Of a stretch of DNA of 64,000 nt, positions 63,101 through 64,000 are shown piece after piece; within the stretch, counting starts at the first letter, position 1, and each line of letters starts with the position of its first letter. The DNA comes from Axinella damicornis (taxonomy: Eukaryota; Porifera; Demospongiae; Axinellida; Axinellidae), in assembly GCA_963931865.1 (NCBI GenBank), contig OZ007511.1:2533836-2597835 (forward strand), in the 5' to 3' direction. The translations under genes and the position numbers were made by a program. The notes under the pieces were generated by a model that was not told the origin of the DNA, did no database searches, and saw only the letters and a program-made list of their open reading frames with translations.

Positions 63101-63754
63101 CTGCCCAGCCCTCATGCTAGGAGAAAGACAGCCAGACACTGACTGCGTGTGCATGCACAGCATTGCCATTGTAACATGTACCCTAATTTAGTCCCGATTG
63201 TCCTTTCCCTGGGAGTTTTATGGCTGGCAGTTGTTACCTCTCAGATAGCAGTGTACCAGCACTTCAATTGACTGTTACTGTAATTAATGTCCCTGGATTC
63301 CAGGGTATGTCAATGCAGGCTCAAGCAGTGGATACCAGGCTACCTTTCTCCACCCACGACTTGGTTCAGTTACATTGTGTAAATGTAGACAAAACCTACA
63401 TGTAAGTCCCAAGGACATTGCTAGATGTGACATCATGAAGCTGAACGTCTCATGACAGGTTTTGCAGTCATTGGTTGGTAAAGGGTTAATTTTTTCATGG
63501 ACTCAGGGAGTGTCAATACAGGTACATATTCTCACTTGAAGCATTGGCTCCTCTGAGTGTTGCTGTGGGGGGTGGACCTCTGGCATCAGCATTTTCAGGG
63601 AGTGTTCGAGGGATGAGTTGAATTGTCAGGTCTTCTTCAATTGTGGTACGATCAAGTCTAACAGTCACCCTACACGGCGCGTTTGGTAGTGTTGATCGTC
63701 GATCTGGACCCTCATTTCCTGAATAATCTTCCTCTTCAAACCCAAACCTCAACT
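25014..63754 (-). CDS. Gene A: giant secreted multi-Calx-beta protein with ITIH-C-like C-terminus (43 exons, 5' end missing)
   Basis: Minus-strand gene traced from the right edge to TAA at 25014-25016. The exons sum to 8,960 nt, about 2,985 codons. Every intron is GT-AG and phase 1, so every internal exon is symmetrical (1-1). The product is 21 Calx-beta domains (extracellular beta-sandwiches that bind Ca2+ through acidic loops; second halves end in DND or DDD followed by Gly), then a region resembling the ITI heavy-chain C-terminus. No transmembrane segment is seen, so a secreted matrix or adhesion protein is likely. Calx-beta arrays are typical of sponge aggregation-factor core proteins; that assignment is inference, and a generic Calx-beta matrix protein is the alternative. 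The signal peptide should lie beyond the right edge, by analogy with gene B. Exon coordinates are given in the domain entries. Confidence 0.8.
25894..26302. mobile_element. Mutator-like element with perfect 9-bp TSD
   Basis: TIRs of about 65 bp (tagcctcgttcccaggccgt and inverse). Target duplication catgtgacc at 25885-25893 and 26303-26311. Confidence 0.85.
26328..27075. mobile_element. TIR element, ends taccgtagtctct, TA-flanked
   Basis: Begins taccgtagtctctcaaaaat and ends with the inverse of taccgtagtctcttgaaaat. Contains a 22-nt G run and gtgggtgggcg repeats. No transposase. Confidence 0.6.
27084..27174. mobile_element. 91-bp near-perfect palindrome flanked by TTAA
   Basis: Arms run from gatggcacatacccc to the centre cgtcggggcccccgacg and back to ggggtatgtgccacc. 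TTAA at 27080-27083 and 27175-27178. Confidence 0.8.
27884..28364 (-). CDS. Gene A Calx-beta domain 21 (last Calx-beta)
   Basis: Exons 28203-28364 (162 nt, IGIEPPRRVNVTEG) and 27884-28096 (213 nt, QCFTVDILRDTNRAEAPEDF, VTFCPGEAVPPNT, ending ILDG). The final Ca2+-loop acidic triplet is reduced to a single Asp. It joins directly to the C-terminal region. Confidence 0.87.
28504..28565 (-). pseudogene. Decayed Calx-beta first-half exon
   Basis: The minus strand reads VVIGFEQTIFTINERM, homologous to the start of the exon at 29840-29989 (VVVGFERTSYVEREDV). No AG acceptor precedes it. It is a relic between domains 20 and 21. Confidence 0.55.
28915..29989 (-). CDS. Gene A Calx-beta domain 20
   Basis: Exons 29840-29989 (150 nt, VVVGFERTSYVEREDVG) and 28915-29127 (213 nt, ECFAVGITNDMIRENSENFF, ending IEDDD). 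In the inner intron an apparently unrelated stretch lies at 29128-29839. The 5' intron holds a possible 33-nt exon relic at 30111-30143. Confidence 0.86.
30111..30143 (-). pseudogene. Relic or microexon of a Calx-beta second half (33 nt)
   Basis: Reads VAKVAIADND on the minus strand, with an intact donor gtgagt and a possible acceptor gcatcag, phase 1-1. It looks like the last 11 codons of an S exon. A similar tail with a donor mutated to GC lies near 28721-28750. Confidence 0.4.
30167..30638 (-). CDS. Gene A Calx-beta domain 19 (Cys-containing)
   Basis: Exons 30477-30638 (162 nt, VIVLGKVPPLRVTVTEG start, QCCVQI) and 30167-30382 (216 nt, CFDVTIVDDNVPEENEEF, VTFCPGEPVPPNT, ending IGDND). Closest to domain 21, so a two-domain unit (19-20) appears to have duplicated here. 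Four cysteines suggest disulphide-stabilised strands, unlike the Cys-free array. Confidence 0.88.
30884..31967 (-). CDS. Gene A Calx-beta domain 18 (array unit 13, last of the array)
   Basis: Exons 31809-31967 (159 nt, GFVDTSVTVFESAG, with the two extra codons seen in domain 13) and 30884-31105 (222 nt, DVIPENNEDF core, IEDDDG ending). The inner intron has the shared small TIR element at about 31206-31734. Confidence 0.9.
32036..32879. mobile_element. 844-bp TIR element in TA, with paralogous empty site
   Basis: Ends gcgtaaaccaccaattatcg and inverse, between TA at 32034-32035 and 32880-32881. The paralogous intron near 42485 reads catgcaggtaccgtgc without interruption, giving the empty TA site. 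Confidence 0.8.
33449..33803. mobile_element. TIR element, ends ta(c/g)(c/t)gtagagactggtta
   Basis: Begins tagtgtagagactggttaat and ends attaaccagtctctacggta. About 355 bp with no coding sequence. Confidence 0.6.
33836..38779 (-). CDS. Gene A Calx-beta domain 17 (array unit 12), halves 4.6 kb apart
   Basis: Exons 38627-38779 (153 nt, VPESAG type, ends DGSAGG) and 33836-34057 (222 nt, VVDDMIPEDDETF core, IQDEDG ending). The intron is the largest inside any domain here and is filled with repeats: a Helitron-like element, a Mutator-like element with a RecQ-like fragment, a long foldback and two copies of a 0.4-kb repeat. Splicing sites are intact on both exons. Confidence 0.85.
36235..36509. 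repeat. Long foldback, ~115-bp arms
   Basis: Arms aacaagtaataaaaaacatt ... and ...aatgttttttattacttgtt around a short centre near 36375. Related to the foldback at 43372-43620. Confidence 0.8.
36559..37167. mobile_element. Mutator-like element carrying a RecQ-helicase-like fragment
   Basis: TIRs of about 65 bp (tagccttgaacccaggcgcg and inverse) with 10-bp targets ctctagggta (36549-36558) and ctctacggta (37168-37177). On the minus strand at 36697-36951 it encodes VIVVSPLMVLMTDQV and then VKAAIMSS, the motif Ia region of RecQ-type helicases. The Walker A segment is missing. Looks like a captured gene fragment. Confidence 0.65.
37223..37843 (-). mobile_element. Helitron-like element, copy 2
   Basis: Very close to 11816-12423 over its full length, with the same hairpin plus CTAG end followed by T on the minus strand. 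Confidence 0.55.
38980..39026 (-). other. Conserved mini-exon inside a repeat (copy 1)
   Basis: ATG opens MAANSTTKVLVS and ends at donor gttag after 47 nt. The same start and donor recur at 45590-45637 and 59610-59656, each inside a repeat of the same family. Probably the first exon of a lost transposase or a captured gene. Confidence 0.45.
39367..40737 (-). CDS. Gene A Calx-beta domain 16 (array unit 11)
   Basis: Exons 40585-40737 (153 nt, VFEDAG type, PPGTDPIETSF as in domain 12) and 39367-39588 (222 nt, NDTIPEGTETF core, IMDDDG ending). The 1-kb intron between halves contains the shared small TIR element at about 40213-40521. Confidence 0.9.
40928..41500 (-). CDS. Gene A Calx-beta domain 15 (array unit 10)
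   Basis: Exons 41348-41500 (153 nt, VFESAG type, PPQADPIETSF) and 40928-41149 (222 nt, DMIPENNENF core, IEDNDG ending). The compact inner intron (about 200 bp) resembles those of domains 6-11. Confidence 0.9.
41698..42424 (-). CDS. Gene A Calx-beta domain 14 (array unit 9)
   Basis: Exons 42272-42424 (153 nt, VFENAG variant) and 41698-41919 (222 nt, IEDSDG ending, where the usual Asn or Asp is Ser). The S exon has SVRRLSFNVSIVDDMIPEDDEDF. Confidence 0.9.
43372..43620. repeat. Long foldback, ~110-bp arms
   Basis: Arms begin acaagtgtaaaaaacc and end with the inverse ttttttacacttgt. Same family as 36235-36509. Confidence 0.8.
44070..44643. mobile_element. TIR element, ends caagggtgcatcgag, 7-bp TSD
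   Basis: Begins caagggtgcatcgag and ends ctcgatgcgcccttg. The 7-bp ctagaac is repeated at 44063-44069 and 44644-44650. A single end of the family occurs near 12657. Confidence 0.7.
44821..46989 (-). CDS. Gene A Calx-beta domain 13 (array unit 8)
   Basis: Exons 46831-46989 (159 nt, two extra codons giving DGTATAGG at the end, VPESAG type) and 44821-45042 (222 nt, NPDLATVTIEDDDG ending). The halves are 1.8 kb apart. That intron holds a 17-bp minisatellite (46457-46748), a repeat with a conserved mini-exon (45311-45795) and a 28-nt G run. Confidence 0.9.
45311..45795. mobile_element. Repeat family with ends gcactcctgg and a conserved mini-exon
   Basis: Related copies: about 38930-39335 (inverted), 57970-58215 (short), 59385-59825, and diverged 19170-19560. 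All share cactcctgg-type ends and cagaatcttcgtag blocks. The mini-exon here (45590-45637) has a one-base insertion that breaks its frame. Confidence 0.6.
46457..46748. repeat. 17-bp minisatellite (atcacgattctagggcc)
   Basis: About 17 tandem copies with variation mostly at the c(a/g)c(g/a) position. Lies in the intron within domain 13. Confidence 0.95.
47224..47512. repeat. ~28-bp minisatellite (cttcagctgctgctccccgattgcgtc)
   Basis: About ten units; also found at 5700-5860 and inverted at 18760-18830. The following ~100 bp match 5940-6020, linking this gene A intron and the gene B intron by descent. Confidence 0.85.
47654..48487 (-). CDS. Gene A Calx-beta domain 12 (array unit 7)
   Basis: Exons 48335-48487 (153 nt, VFEDAG type, PPGTDPIETSF) and 47654-47875 (222 nt, VTPERAETF core, ILDNDG ending). 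The 460-bp intron between halves carries a small TIR element (about 47990-48273) shared with domains 14, 16 and 18. The S exon belongs to an older subtype than those of domains 6-11. Confidence 0.9.
48673..49243 (-). CDS. Gene A Calx-beta domain 11 (array unit 6)
   Basis: Exons 49091-49243 (153 nt, VLESAG type) and 48673-48894 (222 nt, QPDLATVTIEDDDG ending). Counterpart of domain 8 in the second higher-order repeat. The S exon includes LAPADRTRLGTRVTV, shared by all recent copies. Confidence 0.9.
49453..50024 (-). CDS. Gene A Calx-beta domain 10 (array unit 5)
   Basis: Exons 49872-50024 (153 nt, VLESAG type) and 49453-49674 (222 nt, DPDLATVTIEDND ending). The intron upstream of its F exon, between domains 9 and 10, holds the 975-bp TTAA-flanked element at 50117-51091. 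Counterpart of domain 7. Confidence 0.9.
50117..51091. mobile_element. TTAA-flanked TIR element, copy 2
   Basis: 975 bp, TTAA at 50113-50116 and 51092-51095. The paralogous intron at about 53362-53375 reads ggccttttaaatgtag without it. Inserted in the intron between domains 9 and 10. Confidence 0.85.
51201..51765 (-). CDS. Gene A Calx-beta domain 9 (array unit 4)
   Basis: Exons 51613-51765 (153 nt, VFEDAG type) and 51201-51422 (222 nt, DPDLATVTIEDND ending). Counterpart of domain 6; both share the rare intron wording gtgtgggattgtgagtgtgtg just inside the S-exon acceptor. It opens the second higher-order repeat. Confidence 0.9.
51946..52507 (-). CDS. Gene A Calx-beta domain 8 (array unit 3)
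   Basis: Exons 52355-52507 (153 nt, VLESAG type) and 51946-52167 (222 nt, QPDLATVTIEDDDG ending). Third member of the first higher-order repeat. Its closest match in sequence and flanking intron is domain 11, not its neighbours. Confidence 0.9.
52718..53282 (-). CDS. Gene A Calx-beta domain 7 (array unit 2)
   Basis: Exons 53130-53282 (153 nt) and 52718-52939 (222 nt). F is of the VLESAG type; S has the QPDLATVTIEDND ending and the ALAGF variant. The S-side intron retains the uninterrupted sequence that carries a transposon in its counterpart, domain 10. Confidence 0.9.
53480..54033 (-). CDS. Gene A Calx-beta domain 6 (array unit 1)
   Basis: Exons 53881-54033 (153 nt, F) and 53480-53701 (222 nt, S). 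F carries VFEDAGVAQLTVAIS; S carries SFNVSIVDDMIPEDDEDF and ends IEDNDG. The intron between the halves is only about 180 bp. It opens the first three-domain higher-order repeat (domains 6-8). The 5' intron contains a Mutator-like element at 54163-54538. Confidence 0.9.
54163..54538. mobile_element. Mutator-like element with perfect 9-bp TSD
   Basis: TIRs of about 70 bp. Target duplication cgtagtaat at 54154-54162 and 54539-54547. In the intron between domains 5 and 6. Confidence 0.85.
54548..55451. other. Rest of the intron between domains 5 and 6
   Basis: I see no exon. Two related inverted segments (about 54890-54990 and 55145-55240, gtgtaccaaattgatt / aattagtacacagg) suggest a small old foldback. 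Confidence 0.4.
55452..56104 (-). CDS. Gene A Calx-beta domain 5 (two exons), divergent flank of the array
   Basis: Exons 55946-56104 (159 nt, GYVETDVTVFERAGVAQLTV) and 55452-55667 (216 nt, SFNVSIVDDMIPEDNELF, ending ILDEDG). Clearly of the array type, but more diverged than domains 6-18 and two codons shorter in the second exon. It looks like the oldest member at the 5' side of the array. Confidence 0.88.
56211..56725 (-). CDS. Gene A Calx-beta domain 4 (two exons)
   Basis: Exons 56576-56725 (150 nt, VVGFERTTFVVNETDG start) and 56211-56462 (252 nt, INVTIIDDIEVETIEDFF core, IVDDD end). The first half carries a single Cys (ELCVSV), paired in register with QCINV in the second half. This Cys pattern recurs in domains 19-21 and is absent from the array of domains 6-18. 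Confidence 0.85.
56726..58741. other. Gene A intron between domains 3 and 4
   Basis: No exon found. A short copy of the cactcctgg repeat family lies at 57970-58215; the rest is unassigned. Confidence 0.5.
58742..59243 (-). CDS. Gene A Calx-beta domain 3 (two exons)
   Basis: Exons 59098 is not the boundary; the first exon is 59088-59243 (156 nt, GYVETLVEVDESDG start) and the second 58742-59005 (264 nt, VIYEDDVPEGVEELNITL core, IRDND end). Both are 1-1 phase with good splice sites (ttacag/gtatgt and tccag/gtaagt). An N-glycosylation sequon NIT lies in each half. Confidence 0.82.
59610..59656 (+). other. Conserved mini-exon inside a repeat (copy 3)
   Basis: ATG opens MAADGTTKALVSPPP and ends at donor gtgagtttcag after 47 nt, as at 38980-39026. 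Confidence 0.45.
60002..60427 (-). CDS. Gene A Calx-beta domain 2, unsplit single exon
   Basis: One 426-nt exon (142 codons) encodes a whole domain, unlike all others in this gene, which are split in two. It starts with a GFRRERVEHNE stretch, has FEDFIPENTEIF in the middle and ends in FDNDG before donor gtgagt. It contains an extra Cys pair (VCDDD and DCFPD). Phase 1 at both ends. An intron was either lost here or never gained. Confidence 0.85.
60428..61228. other. Gene A intron between domains 1 and 2
   Basis: Nothing recognisable in this 0.8 kb. Confidence 0.5.
61229..63754 (-). CDS. Gene A Calx-beta domain 1 (exons 1-2 in window)
   Basis: Exons 63536-63754 (219 nt) and 61229-61432 (204 nt). 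The first opens with a GFEEEDYSG motif and the second carries IPIVDDEINEAEEEF, the acidic Calx-beta core. The first exon is homologous to the partial exon at 1-28 of gene B, including a few dozen bases of flanking intron. The second half ends in a Ser-Asp rather than the usual Asp-Asn-Asp-Gly, so one Ca2+ ligand loop looks altered. Acceptor ttcag and donor gtgaga frame the first exon; donor gtaagt closes the second. Confidence 0.8.
61433..63535. other. Gene A intron within domain 1
   Basis: Holds a repeat at about 61690-62339 ending aaatttcccggtatacggta, diverged from 6747-7260 plus 8251-8275. The rest is unassigned. Confidence 0.5.
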
Positions 63755-63802
63755 CTGAAGAAAAGATATATAATATTCATCCTCATGAGTATAATTTATT
63801 CC

Positions 63803-63804
<2 letters not shown>

Positions 63805-63851
<47 letters not shown>
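63805..63851. repeat. C47 homopolymer
   Basis: The longest of about eleven G or C runs of 12 or more bases in the window. A Mutator-like end (tagcctcggccccaggc) starts near 63931 and is cut by the window edge. Confidence 0.9.
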
Positions 63852-63852
<1 letters not shown>

Positions 63853-64000
63853 CAGTCATTGGTTGGTAAAGAGTTAAGCTCCACTGCTACACTGTTCTTT
63901 CTCAGGATCAAGACAGCCCCAGTCTGGAGTAGCCTCGGCCCCAGGCTCTCTCCTCAAAAAAAAACGGGGGGAGGAGAGAGCCTGGTAACATTCGCGTAAA

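Overview
The window looks like animal nuclear DNA, most likely from a sponge. The evidence is GT-AG introns, repeated Calx-beta ectodomains, a Cys-rich module with a CC motif, and dense small DNA transposons. The species cannot be told from the sequence. All convincing host coding sequence is on the minus strand, so it reads from high to low coordinates. Two related genes lie head to tail.

Gene A runs from the right edge (5' end outside the window) to a TAA stop at 25014-25016. I trace 43 exons with about 2,985 codons, joined by canonical GT-AG introns that are all in phase 1. They encode 21 Calx-beta domains followed by a C-terminal region resembling the inter-alpha-trypsin-inhibitor heavy-chain C-terminus. 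Each domain except the second is split into a first-half exon (F) and a second-half exon (S). Domains 1-5 are divergent. Domains 6-18 are a near-identical tandem array (F of 153-159 nt, S always 222 nt). Domains 19-21 are divergent and Cys-containing. The layout recalls the secreted, glycosylated, calcium-dependent aggregation-factor proteins of sponges; this family link is inference.

Gene B starts at 13456. It has a TATA box, a signal-peptide exon, a 30-nt microexon, a Cys-rich exon and one Calx-beta domain, then runs off the left edge in an exon homologous to the right-edge exon of gene A. A and B are therefore tandem paralogues.

The 11.6 kb between the genes (13457-25013) holds no confident host gene. 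It contains a roughly 5.1 kb structure with two inverted arrays of TCTGAA repeats, minisatellites, a tRNA-like SINE head and a transposase relic. Large introns carry several transposon families, some dated by empty paralogous sites: TTAA-flanked elements, TA-flanked TIR elements, Mutator-like elements with 9-10 bp target duplications (one carrying a RecQ-like fragment), Helitron-like copies and long foldbacks. Very long G or C runs are unusually frequent.
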